Counted from the first letter of the stretch, positions 48,659 through 60,902 are shown. The stretch: 64,000 nt of DNA from Haliclona indistincta (GCA_964017065.1 OZ024785.1:4998588-5062587), one strand, 5' to 3'. A program made the numbers and translations. The notes: generated from the letters alone by a model not told the origin.

Positions 48659-49014
48659 GGCCTCGAGGCTCGAACACGCGTCACGTAAACTGAAAAGTGG
48701 GTGTGTCCTATGCGCGCGAAATTCAAGCATGCAATGAGTGGTTGTAGTGCTAGCGAACTATGTCATCATGGTAAGGCACGGTCACTCTTTACCTTTCTTG
48801 GTATCGTCTATTTCTCACTAATAGTTTTTCAGTAAGATATTCTCCTGCGGACCTCACATGTAGTACTAAATCAAAGCACTGTCATACAAATTCGTTTGAC
48901 AATATTCTCGTTTTTCATCATAATAGAATCTGTTCATTTAGAATCAGTTATTGTTTATCACGTACAGCATGGCAGCTGTGAGATAGCCAACTCATTTTTT
49001 GTAGTTCTTCATTT
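48659..49014. other. 5' flank of zinc-finger gene D
   Basis: Shared with the other C2H2 copies and with the orphan piece at 63118-63300. It contains a conserved GCGCGCGAAATTCAAGCATG box and is the likely promoter region. No TATA box recognised. Confidence 0.45.
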
Positions 49015-49325
49015 GAGGTTTGATGGTCCCCACAACTGTGATCCAATAGTAAGAGTAGATAAGTAAAGTAAGGTTAGTACAATTGATGGTTTCTAATGGT
49101 AAATTGTTCCAGAGTTGGGTAACAGAATAGAAGAAAGAATGGTTATATTAATTAGTGTGAGCAATAGGAACTTTAAATTGAAACACTAGATCTTAATCTT
49201 GAAAGAGATAAAAGGGGAGGAAGAAGATCAGGAGGAAAATAAACAATAATTATTGTTAAAGAGAGTGGTCTGGGACTGGAAAGATCGACGGCCTTGAAGA
49301 GAATGTAGCTTAGACAGATCAAGAA
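49015..49325 (-). mobile_element. LINE 3' end fragment (CR1/L2-type RT tail), third copy
   Basis: Same degenerate RT tail as at 13020 and 35030; it ends at the start of the minisatellite. Confidence 0.6.
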
Positions 49326-49330
49326 GGTCT

Positions 49331-49680
49331 TCCGGCTAGTGTCAGCTAGTCACTCCAGCTAGTGTAGTGTCAGCTAGTGTAGTGTCAGCTAGTCACTCCA
49401 GCTAGTGTAGTGTCAGCTAGTGTAGTGTCAGCTAGTCACTCCAGCTAGTGTAGTGTCAGGTAGTCACTCCAGCTAGTGTAGTGCCAGCTAGTGTAGTGTC
49501 AGCTAGTGTAGTGTCAGCTAGTCACTCCAGCTAGTGTAGTGTCAGCTAGTCACTCCAGCTAGTGTAGTGTCAGCTAGTGTAGTGTCAGCTAGTCACTCCA
49601 GCTAGTGTAGTGTCAGCTAGTGTAGTGTCAGCCAGTCACTCCAGCTAGTGTAGTGTCAGCTAGTCACTCTAGCTAGTCTC
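49331..49680. repeat. GTCAGCTAGTGTAGT minisatellite
   Basis: About 350 bp of two interleaved units, a 15-mer (gtcagctagtgtagt) and a 28-mer that adds cactccagctagt, arranged irregularly. In the other tandem units only a single CACTCCAGCTAGTG copy stands here (13355, 35350), so the array expanded locally. It has replaced the EGF and F-box 5' parts of this unit. Confidence 0.92.
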
Positions 49681-50818
49681 AAGCCCTATCCTATCACACA
49701 TCAAGCTAGACTACTCTATATGCTGGTTAGTGACATGTGTAAGAGAGAATTGTGATCAATACACGAGTATTAATTTAATTATAGCTGAAAAGCAATTAAC
49801 GGGCATTCGATAGAACTGCTACACATTCCAACGGTATCATGTAGTGAACTCTCTCACCAATCTGAACAGTTAAAAAAGTTCATATGCCATGTTACATGTG
49901 TAAAAGATGTCTCCGTGCATTTGTTCCCCGAAATTTTGACACCGCTCAATTTTTTGTAGTCCACTGGTGTCTGAATAAGCGAGGCTCTTGTGTAGTCTGA
50001 ACCATTAGCTATAGCAGTAATGGCAGCTACATAATAATCAATCTCTCCCCTCTATCTCTCCCCACCTGGCCCATCCCTCTCTCCTCTCTCTCCCGTCCTC
50101 CAGGGTACATATGCTGGTCCGACTCAATGTGTGACACATCAAGCTCTCACTCCTGTACTAGCTGCTCTAACCTCAAGGATCTAGGGAAGACTCTGAGAGT
50201 ACTGCTGACAGTCAGATCAGCAGAGTGGAGTGCTGATACTATCATTTCCATCTTTGATGAACCATTGACAAGATCAGTCATGTTTTTTTTATTATCAAGC
50301 GGTTCAGTTTTGAAATGTTTACATTAGGACTTAGAAGTTAGTGACTTTTTGGTTTCTTGTGATGTGTTTATTGAGTGTTTTAGAGAAACTTTCAATATTA
50401 TTTTATTGTAGGTATGCCTATGGACTGGTCTATAGATAAGGCAGCTACTCTACTGATGTGGAGTGGTAGTGAGGTAACTCAAGCTATACTTGGTAACATG
50501 AGGCTCCACTCAGAGCTGATCAAACACATCCACGCCCTCGATCGTGTGTGTGATAAACAAGACAGTGAAGAGGACGACTCACTACAACCTTTGAAGTGTA
50601 ATTACTGTACAGCATTAGTTGCAATAAACTTTGTTTATGTGATTATAAATGCTTGCCTCTGATCTCAAATTTAAAAACACTTATGCTAGGTGGTACCTTG
50701 AAATTCTTCGTTTTGCCGTAAGTATTCAGCCCCTGCTCAGGGATTAATGGCAGGGTTACATTACTGAGCTGTTCGAGTCCACGAGTGTCACGAGTGATGA
50801 GTCAGGTGAGGACGATTA
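49680..50818 (+). pseudogene. FBXO47-like gene, truncated copy 4
   Basis: It starts inside exon 4 (the LKPYPITHQARLLY part) directly after the minisatellite; exons 1-3 are missing. Exon 5 (from about 50106) loses its donor near 50262. Exon 6 (50412-50600) is open and reads MDWSIDKAATLLMWSG. Exon 7 (about 50691-50818) has a stop and internal deletions, but its end ELFESTSVTSDESGEDD is in a clean frame. That acidic end is probably the ancestral C-terminus of the family. Confidence 0.82.
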
Positions 50819-52325
50819 GTTCCTACACAACTTAGTGATGCTTCACATTATCAGTTAGCTACCACACTGTGGACTTGGTATTATAACGCTGAACGATATA
50901 TAGAAGAATGGGTTTTTGCATCATATTCTATATCTTGCAAGTACGAGCTTGGTGTTATTAGCAGTTGTGAGCCTTCTCTTCATGATACAAAGAGTATTAG
51001 CAATACATACTCAGAGCACTGCAGCACACCAGTGCAGAGTGAGTTGTGTACACGTGAATGATTAATTTTCCCAAATTTATCTCCTGAAATTTAAACGCGT
51101 GAGAGAAATAAGCAGACAAATCCAAATACTCGATCCTCACTGGCACATACACAAAACAATACGCTCTTGTAATACCTTATTGTGATGATGCCGCAGAGCT
51201 TAGCAGAATCACAGTTTCACAATACAATGAACAATGAACAACAAATACATCACTATAGCTATATCACATGACAGACAAAGAGACAGACAGACTGACTGAC
51301 AGACTGGTGCTTCGCTACTCATCAAGCATACACTACACATTATGGCATTCTAAACCTCAATCACACAATCACTAAAAACAGTCCGTCACGTCTCTCCCTT
51401 CTTATTTCTCCCATCTCTTGGAATAAATTGGTTGGAATGACGACTATCACAAGTCAAACGGTAGTTTTTCGAAGCGGAATCCATAGAAACAGCACTTGTT
51501 GGCTGTCATCGATTGAATGTGACGCAAAGCACGTTTGTGGCCGGCCATCTTAGTGCAAAAATTGTGCAAATATGGGATTTATAGTACATGCAGGCTAGAT
51601 TTTTGACCTAGGTATAGTTTGAAGACAGTTCTCAATGTTTGATACACACATCACTATAATAATGTTTTATTATTATGTTCTTCTTCAGATCTTGAAGGCG
51701 AAATCAGACGTCTTGAATATTAAATCTGTTGGTTAACAGACTTACCGTTGAATATCATCAAATCAAAATTAATTTATTCATTGCTCATTCAAATTATTGT
51801 GTAGCAAGGGAATAGGTTACTAAATTTAGCAGAATCAGTGCTTTATTGTTGATGTGTGACTGATGTCATCCCAACAGCTCGCTCAAAAAGAACTTTAATA
51901 ACATACACACTATGCTACAGAATAGCACGCCTGCAGCTTTAACTGGGATTCAGTTGACAGAAAAATAAAATAAATCTAGATGATAAAAAAAATACTGGAC
52001 ACACAAAAGAATATTGAAATAGCTATTGGTTCAGTAGTGATCGGGTGGATGTTAACATTTCACTTGAGATTGGGCTTCACCAATGGTATCCATGACTGCA
52101 AACTAGCATTGTGAGAACACTATTAACCACCAGCAGCTTGCAACACATTGCTGACAGACTACACTCCAACTTGAGGTGTCCATGTCCTCTTGATGTGTTG
52201 GTGACAGGAGCAGTGTGCAAATATGGATTCCAATTCATATTTACCATGCTACGATTCATAATAATCTGTAATCCATAATTCGACTAATGATATTTACCAT
52301 TATAGGGCTAGGGCACTCATTATTA
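50819..52325. other. Spacer of the last tandem unit
   Basis: Diverged version of the FBXO47 downstream spacer (compare 19730-20841 and 22063-22440), without the TTA-flanked 480-bp element. Includes a GACA-type tract near 51272-51303. No gene seen. Confidence 0.55.
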
Positions 52326-52369
52326 TGCCGAGGTGTGGGCGGAGCCACGAGGCATACAGTAGTCTGTTC

Positions 52370-52401
<32 letters not shown>

Positions 52402-53452
52402 TCGCAATGCGTATCTCAGCAACCGCTTGCTACTAAGCGCTGAAATTATCAACACAGGTAGATCTCAGTAGTGTATGAAAAACAAATTTGGCAGAATTGC
52501 GATTAAAGGCTTTGTTTTCGAGTTATGGCGTGATTTGCTCGCCTGGACTGCCGTTGCTCGCGTTCTAGCTTCCTTCAGAGACAGTACTGTCCACAGCTGG
52601 CTACATCGCGCTTGATCTATGACAGTGCAGCTCATATGACTCCATAAGCAGCAATGAAACTTGCAAGCGAAAGCGTCTTCAGACTCATCTTGCTCGTCGA
52701 GTGAGCCTGAGCGAGCAAGCGTTATGCAGGTCAGTCTTCAGTGTAAACAGCTTGTATTTTTATTACAACAGCTTGTACAATGCATTTTAGCTACATGTAC
52801 TCTATGCTGCTACAATCCATGGTTCTGCTGCTTGCATGCAACCATAGTTCTGCTGCTTGCATGCTTCCATGGTTCTGCTTCTTAGATGCTTCAGTTCTGC
52901 TGCTTGCATGCTTCAGTTCTGCCGCTTGCATGCTTCAGTTCCACTGCATGCATGCTTCAGTTCTGCTGCTTGCATGCTTCAGTTCTGCTGTTTGCATGCT
53001 TCAGTTCTGCTGCTTGCATGCTTCAGTTCTATACTGCTTGCAAGCTTCAGTTCTGCTGCTTGCATGCTTCCATGGTTCTGCTGCTTCCATGCTTCTATAT
53101 ATAGTTCTTCTGCTTCCATGCTACAATGGTTCTGATGCTTGCATGCTACCGTGGTTCTGCTGCTAGCATGCTACCGTGGTTCTGATGCTTGCATGCTTCC
53201 ATAGTTCTGCTGCTTGCATGCTAGCATGGTTCTGCTGCTTGCATGCTACTATGGTTCTGCTGCTTGCATGCTAATATGGCTCTGCTGCTTGCATGCTTCC
53301 ATAGTTCTGGTGCTTGCATGCTCAAGTTCCATGATACTGTTTTGATGCTTCCATGGATCTACTGCATGCATACGTGCTGTCATATGCATCTGCTAATTGC
53401 ATCATGCTAGCATACATGCTACTGAACCGAGGCATCTGCACCTTTGGTGCTT
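52326..53452. mobile_element. 1.1-kb insertion with TATTA flanks, containing a minisatellite
   Basis: The spacer in the other units reads cactcattattaatttgg without a break; here it is split, with TATTA on both sides (52321-52325 and 53453-53457). The insertion begins TGCCGAGGTGTGGGCGG and ends CCGAGGCATCTGCACC then TTTGGTGCTT, where GCACC and GGTGC can pair. It contains a GT microsatellite (about 52373-52398) and a large minisatellite (52810-53330). No protein. The same 3' end occurs alone inside the LINE at 58084-58111. Confidence 0.65.
52810..53330. repeat. TTCTGCTGCTTGCATGC minisatellite
   Basis: More than twenty units of about 22-26 bp built on gttctgctgcttgcatgct, followed by tca, tccatg, accgtg or similar. 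The variant endings are clustered, as expected for slippage and unequal exchange. Frames through it (such as 52780-53166) only translate the repeat. Confidence 0.92.
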
Positions 53453-53716
53453 TATTAATTTGGTTGCAATTTATGCAGCCCACTGTCTCCAAGCTACCTT
53501 TACGCAAATTTTAATCAATCTCTGAAAATGAGTGAACTGCAAGCAAGCTTTATCAGTCATGGGTCCAGGTCATAGATATGTCTTCTTGATGTCTGATTAC
53601 TATTGGGTCAGTTGAGATGTTAAAATGTTAATCCCACTGATGTATGCAGAAATTATAGGTATACTTTAGTCTAATATTGATGAGTGTGTATCTTTCTCTA
53701 CTAACTCAATCATGGT

Positions 53717-53950
53717 TTAACAGAGAGTAAAGTTTCTCTCCAGTGTGAGTTCGGATGTGACGTTGCAAATCTCCAGCACTATGTTTGGTAGAGTATGGAC
53801 AATGAGGGCACTGGTGTACCTTAGTTTGATCAGTTGAATGCTTAGTACGCATATGGGTACTGAGATGTGCAGACTAGGTAAAGCATTGCCCACATTCCTC
53901 ACACGAGTATGGCTTCTCTCCAGTGTGATTTCGGATGTGACGTTGCAAAA
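53717..53950 (-). pseudogene. C2H2 zinc-finger fragment (about 3 fingers)
   Basis: Third copy of the zinc-finger fragment; the reverse strand has [17 protein letters not shown] and CEECGQCFT followed by a TAG stop, then SAHLSTH. No other exons attached. Confidence 0.8.
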
Positions 53951-54059
53951 TCATAATTCATTAAAGGGTTGATCGAAAAATAATCAAAAGACATCTGTCT
54001 CTCACCACATAATATTTATGTTGCTATATTATTATTGCTATAATAATTATAGCTTGTGC

Positions 54060-54205
54060 ATTCCCATGTGCAATGGGTCATGAACCAAACAGCTTGCAAT
54101 GGATGTGTTCCAGTGCATATCTGTGTTACCAGCAATCCCTGTCAGAATGGAGCAACATGTAATATTGGTACCAACAGCAATACTGACTACACCTGCTCAT
54201 GTGGT
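54060..54205 (+). pseudogene. EGF-domain exon fragment, cut by a LINE
   Basis: Reads CVPVHICVTSNPCQNGATC and TDYTCSC, then the frame is lost where LINE sequence starts (about 54205). The equivalent units at 23083 and 45213 go on with CPS, so the junction marks the 5' end of the LINE insertion. Confidence 0.7.
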
Positions 54206-56720
54206 GCTTGAGGGAAGAGCCATCCAAAATCGACTCCCCAAACTAGATTCCAAATACTCCCAAGACGATCTCTCCCGTAAGTTTGCGAACCTGATGTTTG
54301 TTGGAAAGACAAAACAAGCTCTTGATCTATTATCAAATGGTATGAGAGGCGGTATCCTCCATCTTGACAGCCTTTCCAATCCTAATGATCAAAGTTCACC
54401 AACCGTCAAAGATATCCTAGTATCCAAACATCCGAACAATCAGCCCGTCCATCCAGATTGCATTCTCTCCTCTGATCCTGATCCTCCTCATCCTATAATC
54501 TTTGACTCCATTGATGGATCTGCTATTCGAACTGCTGCCCTCAATATACATGGTTCCTCTGGTCCTTCATGTCTAGATGCCCATGCATGGAGAAGACTGT
54601 GCACATCTTTTAAAGGTGCTTCCATTGATCTCTGCAATTCACTTGCCTGTGTCGCAAGGAGACTATGCACCTCCTATGTTGACCCCAAGTCAGTCTCTTC
54701 CTTTCTCGCCTGTCGTCTGATAGCACTTGACAAGTGCCCAGGAGTCCGACCAATCGGTATTGGCGACACTGCTCGGAGGATAGTCGCCAAAGCAGTTCTT
54801 AGTGTTGTCAAACCTGATATCCAACATGCTTCTGGCTGTCTCCAAATGTGTGGGGGACAAATATCTGGTATTGAGGCTGCTGTCCACGCCATAAGATCTG
54901 CCTTTGACAATGAAGGTTGTGAGGCGGTCCTGCTAGCTGATGCTAGCAATGCCTTCAACTCACTAAACAGATTGACTGCTCTACATAACATTCAACGACT
55001 TTGCCCTCCTCTCGCTACCATCCTGATCAACACATACCGATCCCCCACTGACCTTTTTGTTGACGGTGAAGTCCTGCTCTCTCAAGAGGGAACCACTCAA
55101 GGCGACCCTCTTGCGATGCCTATGTACGCTCTAGCCACCATTCCCCTGATTAAACAGCTTCAAGGAGACAGCACTCAAGTCTGGTATGCGGATGATGCCG
55201 CTGCTGCGGGAAAAATATCATGCCTACGTGACTGGTGGGACAAGCTCTCTCTTCTTGGTCCAAAGTTTGGGTACTACCCAAACCCATCAAAATCCTGGCT
55301 TATCACCAAAGAGTCTTTCCTCTCTGATGCAAATACCATCTTTGCTCACACCGGAGTTAACATAACATCTCATGGAAGACCTTATCTCGGTGCTGCTATT
55401 GGGACCAGAGAGTTCGTTGCCTCACATGTCAACTCCAAAGTCGAAGAGTGGATCTCATGCATCCAACACCTCACCACAATTGCCAAATCTCAACCTCATG
55501 CTGCTTTCTCTGCATTTACGCATGGGCTGTCTAGTAAGTGGACTTACATTAGCCGCACCACTCCTAACATCAGTGATCTATTACTACCTCTTGACAATGC
55601 CATCCGCTCGTTACTCCTCCCTGAACTAACCGGTCAGCCTCCACCAAGCGACCTTCTCACCCGTCTCTTTGCCTTACCTGCAAGATTAGGAGGGTTAGGA
55701 ATTAAAATTCCATCAATGGCCTCTGAACGAGAGTACCTATCCTCCATTCAGGCAACCAGTGCACTAACTAACAAAATTCTCCTCCAAACTGATAAATACA
55801 GCGAAGACACCTTGATCGCCCAACTACATGCCAAGTCATTGATTCGCAGTAATAACAGCTCCTACAATTCAAACACAGTCAAATCTATCTGCTCTCTACT
55901 TCCACAATCCCTCAATAAAGCTGTCTCCCTTGCACAAGAGCAAGGCGCTTCCACCTGGTTGACTGTCCTCCCTCTCGAAGAGCATGGCTTCTCTTTACAT
56001 AAAGGTGCCTTTCGTGATGCTCTCGCTCTTCGTTATGGCTGGTCCCTCATGAACATCTCATCACACTGTGCCTGCGGAAACAAACTTACCACTGAACATG
56101 CGTTTTCTTGTGCAAAAGGTGGCTTCCCTTCAATCAGACATAACGAGATCCGAGATTTAACAGCTTCTCTTCTCACCGAGGTCTGCAATAATGTCTCCAT
56201 CGAACCAGAATTACAACCCCTCTCAAGTGAGACATTTCATCTTGCCTCAGCGATCACTGATGATGGTGCTCGCCTTGATATTGGAGCTGATGGCTTTTGG
56301 GGTAGTTCTTCCCAGAGAACCCTCTTTGATGTGAGAGTATTTAATCCCCTCGCACCTTCAAATAGCCATACCTCCATCAAGTCCTGCTATCGCAAGCATG
56401 AACTTGAAAAGAAGAGGGCCTACTCGCAGAGAGTAAGAGAGGTCGAGCATGCTTCTTTCACCCCCCTCGTCCTATCAGCTACTGGTGGGTTTGCAAATGA
56501 GGCAAAGACCTTTTACAAGCGGCTGGCTTCAATGCTTGCTGATAAACGGGACCAACGCTACTCCACCACAACCTTCTGGTTAAGATGCCGCATCAGCTTC
56601 TCTTTGCTAAGGTCAGCCATCAGATCTCTAAGGGGGTCGAGATCTTCAAGGGGACATGCCATCAGACCCTCCACTACTTCCACAGATGTCATTGTCTCCG
56701 AAGCATGTATTTATAATTAA
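54206..56720 (+). CDS. RLE-type non-LTR retrotransposon polyprotein (5'-truncated)
   Basis: An open frame of about 835 codons with no internal stop. Counting from the ATG at 54099, which lies in unrelated EGF sequence, the reverse transcriptase spans residues about 200-450: GVRPIGIGDTARRIVAKAVL (~215), DASNAFNSLNR (~280), QGDPLAMPMYAL, and catalytic YADD (~365). A CCHC motif C-x-C-x7-H-x4-C follows near 656 (CACGNKLTTEHAFSC). Then comes a restriction-like endonuclease region near 719-750 (RLDIGADGFW, then LFDVRVFNP). RT followed by CCHC and endonuclease at the C-terminus is the layout of R2/NeSL/CRE-like elements, not of AP-endonuclease LINEs. The N-terminal DNA-binding part is missing. The intact frame suggests a young insertion. 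Which RLE clade it belongs to I cannot say. Confidence 0.82.
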
Positions 56721-57925
56721 ATTATTTCTCCAAGACACTGTCTTTATCTCTATCTATTAGGTATCTTATCATAATTATAATTATATCTATTAGAATTAGA
56801 ATCAGCTGACCAATGGGATCAATTCGCGCGAAATGTTCAGCGCGTAATTCACTTCTTGATTCCAGTGGTATCATTACTTATTTTACGCAGCTAAGGTTGA
56901 ATCTAGCACCTGTCACAAGGCATCTAGATGTGCATGCTTGATTATTACAGTTGTCCGACACTATTGTAATAGCCTCAATTTAAAAATCAACTTCTCAGGT
57001 GAAGAGAAATCAACAACATAATGTATCAATGGAACACATTCATTGACTGAGTCTGTCCGTAGTGATTTAGGTAGACAATGTTTCAAAGCTTGTCTCTTCA
57101 GTCAACATCGCATAGAATCAGTCAACAATACACTGAAATCAGTTTGTTGTTGTCAGAATTGATCTAGAATAAGTGAAAACACTAGTTAATCCAGTATAAT
57201 AATTCTAGCAGTTTACAGGTGTGTAAACAGTGTTAAATATCATTGTAGTAGTTAGTTGACAAAAATGATGTGCTAATGGAGGAAAATCTATACTGAATGA
57301 TGAACCAAGGCATGAACCATAGAACAGAGATTCAGAGCATAAAGAATCCTGGTGATAGGCATAGCTAGAGTATAGGTACTGAAGGACACGCACTTAAGTT
57401 TGAGTCACTTTTCTGTATGAAAGCATGTACAGGCCTTAGGGAGTAGAATAAAACTGAAATACCACTAGTGATCGAGTGAATGTGCATGACCAGATTCTTA
57501 CAGAGGCTATTTATGCAACATACCGTCCAACTACGCCTGTACTACAGTAAATAACGTACAGCTCATGATAATGCTGAAGGAATCCTGAAGCTGAAGGAAT
57601 CATAGCCTTATCGATAACAGCTCACGATCGTAGTAGCGCTATCGCTGACCTGCCCTGCACACTCGCTTCCGCTGCCATGATCGCCATCTTAATGTAGGCG
57701 TTACTACCACACCTTTCATTCTAGCAGGATGTGGTCTTAACCAATGGTTATGCAGGTCCACCGCAGCGCAGTATAACCCAGGATAACTAACGTAGTAAGT
57801 TATTCGGTAGTTGCACCGTAGTTATACTGTACAAGTTATACCGTGTGCAGAATTCCCCAGGGTAACCTAGTTATACTGAACAGTGGAAAACCACGGGTAA
57901 CCATCCTTTTCTTGTAGTGAACCCA
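56721..57925. other. Spacer after the RLE-type element
   Basis: The first ~100 bp, rich in TCTATCTATTAG, are probably the 3' UTR of the element. The rest shows no gene or family I recognise; degenerate GTTATACTG/CAGTATAAC motifs recur near 57765-57900. Confidence 0.45.
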
Positions 57926-59357
57926 CTAGCTTATTCTGCAAACAGTGCTGTACTGCAGCTTGTTGCAGCGCTCTTCAGCTTTAATTTCATCATACAGGAA
58001 TTGCATTGCATAAGTATTATACTGCTGTACAGAAAGGTATAACAGCTGCAGTTTGTTGCTGTGTATGTGAAATGGTTGCATTCCACCGAGGCATCTGCAC
58101 CTTTGGTGCTTCATTAAGTACAAGGAATAGTAGGCTGAGGAACAGATAGTGTCATAATGTTTAGACCAGGAGAAGTTGGAAGTGATAGCGATGCCAAGAT
58201 CTCGTTGGCTAGAAACATACTTGATAACAGATTGTTGGATTTTGTAGGGAAAAGGGTCTAGATTGGACGCGTGAGAGTGTGATGGATTGAGCGAGGTTCT
58301 AAGCACAGCACATTTTTCTTTATTTAGTGATAAGTTCCATAATGAACACCATACAGATAGGTGGTCAAGGTCAGATTGGAGAAGATGCTGGCTGTGACTT
58401 GTCTCAATTTGATGCATAAGCTTGGTGTCATCAGCAAAGAGATAACAATTTGCATGAGCAATAGATAGAGGCAAATCATTAATAAACACCAAGAATAGAA
58501 GGGGACCAAGGACACTACCCTGAGGAACATCCGACAAGACTGGTAGTCTTGTAGATTGGCTACTTTGAAAATAGGTGTAGTGAAAACGGCTATTAAGATA
58601 TGACTTGAACCAAAGCCACAGGGAACCGGTGATGCCAATTGACCAGAGTTTAAAGAGGAGTTCGTTATGAGAGACAGTATCGAAAGCTTTTTTAAAGTCA
58701 AGGTACACAATATCAGAGGATTTTCTGTTTTCAGTATTGTTCAATATTTCAGACAAGAAAATTAACATTTGAGAGGGACAGGATCTATTTGGGAGAAAAC
58801 CAAACTGCTGTTTGTTCAGTGAAGGATAGATAAAATGACAAATTTTGGAGTACACAAGCGATTCAAAAACTTTAGACATGATGGGTAACAGAGAGATGGG
58901 TCTGTAGTTAGAGATAAGATGTAGGTCACCTTTTTTGGGTATAAGACAAATTCTATGAACTTTCCAGTCGGAAGGAAAAATAGCTGACTCAAGACTAAGA
59001 TTGAAGATAGCTGTCATCGGTTCAGAGAGTGAAGTAGCACAAAATTTGAGAACTTAATTTGGGACTGATATTATCGTGACCAGGAGATTTAAAGGGATTA
59101 AGAGTTGCCAAAACTTCGTAAACCTCATCTTGATCAAAAGAAATAGTATGTAATTGTGCAGATGGAGGAGGAGGTAACAAGTCCATGCTTGGGAGAAAGT
59201 ATTTGCTTTTAGTAAAGGTTGAATGGAAAAATAAATTAAATGATTCAGCTATTTTGATTGAGTCCGATTCAAGCTTATCGTTGAGCCAGAAAGAATTGGG
59301 AATAAGCTTAGATTTACTAAGACGTTGGAGATAAGAGAACAGGCCTTTTGAATTCAT
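57926..59357 (-). pseudogene. LINE reverse transcriptase
   Basis: Two frames, 59357-59022 (NSKGLFSYLQRLSKSK, FKSPGHDNISPKL) and 59017-57926 (SNYRPISLLPIMSKVFE, DFKKAFDTVSHNELL, VPQGSVLGPLLFLVFINDLP, catalytic FADD in YLFADDTKL), with a frame change at about 59050. Typical of CR1/L2 polymerases. The end (CRCLGGMQPF) reads through the foreign 28-bp insert and is not genuine RT sequence. Confidence 0.88.
58084..58111. mobile_element. 28-bp scrap ending CACCTTTGGTGCTT
   Basis: Identical over about 26 bp to the right end of the insertion at 52326-53452 (CCGAGGCATCTGCACC, then TTTGGTGCTT); CATT occurs on both sides. It lies within LINE coding sequence. Confidence 0.5.
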
Positions 59358-59749
59358 GGCAAAAGAACCAATAAGATTGGCATCATGGTCTGCCTTAGCT
59401 TGCTCGATGAGATGTTGATTTTGTAGTCTTAGGTTGTTTAGGACTAGCTGTTTGGTAGAAGAAGGATGTTTCAGTAAGTACTTTTGTAGAGATCTGATTT
59501 TATTGAGAGTGTGCTTGATCTGGGGAGTGTACCAATTGGGATAGACATGTTTTGATTTTAATGGATTTGAACTTATAGGGACACAGGCATGGACAGCGGA
59601 GACAATATATGAACTAAGCTCGTCCCAAGCACTGTCGACATCAACTAATGAATAGTGGTCAAAGACGAAGTCTACAAGTAGACTGTCGATGGCAGAGTAA
59701 TCCGCAAGGCGGTAGTCATAAGAAGCACCAGATGAGTAACTTGTTGTAA

Positions 59750-60828
59750 TGAACAGATTTCACGAAACCCTCGGCGTGTTGCACATTGTAGAGTTAGTTC
59801 CTTAGTTATGGTTTGCAGAAGGAGCTTTGCAGCTAAAGCCAACCTGCTTGCTACATATATTGAAACTGCACTGCTAGCCAGAAGACAGCAAAGTGCTGAC
59901 CACAACCGAGACAAGGTGTGTCAAGTGGGCGTGACCGTGAACACTGAGTAGGTAGCCATTGCTCTTGGCTTTGATAGGCTTTTTCTTGAGATGTCTACGC
60001 ACCCCCAGAGCTGTCCTGCTGTTTAGATGGAATCTACAAGTACCTAGATAGTCAACTATGGGCGCGTTTGTAGTCAGAGAGGTCCAAGACGGCCGTCAAG
60101 GTGAGCCAGCCATACATAACTCGAGAACGAAAGCACTTTAGCAAAATCCACAAGTCACATCGCAAGCCATTGTCGTGCTAAGCCTGTTCATACCTTTACC
60201 GAGTTTCAGAAGTGAGCGATGGTGTCTGCAGCTCGATGGACAGAATGAATGAATGAATGAACGAATGAACAGATTTCACAAACCCTCGGCGTGTTGCACA
60301 TTGTAGAGTTAGATCCTTAGTTTCAGTTTTCAGAAAGATCTTTACAGCTAAAGCCAACCTGCTTGCTATTGAAAATGCACTGCTAACCAGAAGACAGCAA
60401 AGTGCTGACCACAAGGACAAGGTGTGTCAAGTGGGCGTGACCGTGAACACTTGACATTGCTCTGTCTTTGATAGGCTTTTTCTTGAGATGTCTACGCACC
60501 CCCAGAGCTGTCCTGCAGTTTAGATGGAATCTACAAGTACCTATAGGTAGTCAACTATGGACGCTTTTGTCGTCAGAGAGGTCAAAGACAGCCGTCAAGG
60601 TGAGCCAGCCATAACTCGAGAACGAAAGCACTTTAGCAAAATCCACGAGTCAAATTGCAAGCCCTTGCGGTGCTTATCATGTCATAACTTTACCAGCGCG
60701 TAAAAGTGATCGCTGTTCTCTGCAGCTAGATGGACAGCGAATTGCAAACCAAGTACCGTAACCCTCGCGCATGCGCCGAGGGTTAATGACAGAGCAAGTA
60801 CCGTAACCCTCGCGCATGCGCCGAGGGT
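59750..60828. mobile_element. Double insertion of the TTA-flanked repeat inside the LINE
   Basis: Two head-to-tail copies (59750-60265 and 60266-60828) in reverse orientation to 19250-19729, joined by a short GAAT tract. TAA flanks both ends (59747-59749 and 60829-60831). Removing the insertion and one TAA restores the LINE frame (LPSTALF|TTSYSSG). The hairpin end is present twice at the right edge (near 60762-60786 and 60812-60830) and is missing from the first copy. Confidence 0.8.
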
Positions 60829-60902
60829 TAAAAAGAGCCGTTGAAGGAAGAGCTAGGTAGAAACTTAGCAAATAGTGGTCTGAATAGGAACAAACAGAGG
60901 TG

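Noticed and set aside
49331..49680. Possible CRISPR array
   Set aside because: Units of 15 and 28 bp lie directly next to each other with no unique spacers, in an animal genome; it is a minisatellite.
52780..53166. Cys/Leu-rich frame on the plus strand
   Set aside because: Translation of the TTCTGCTGCTTGCATGC minisatellite; no start context, splice sites or homology.
54099..54205. First ~35 codons of the 873-codon RT frame
   Set aside because: This is EGF-exon sequence in another frame; the element starts near 54205, so the ATG at 54099 is not its true start.
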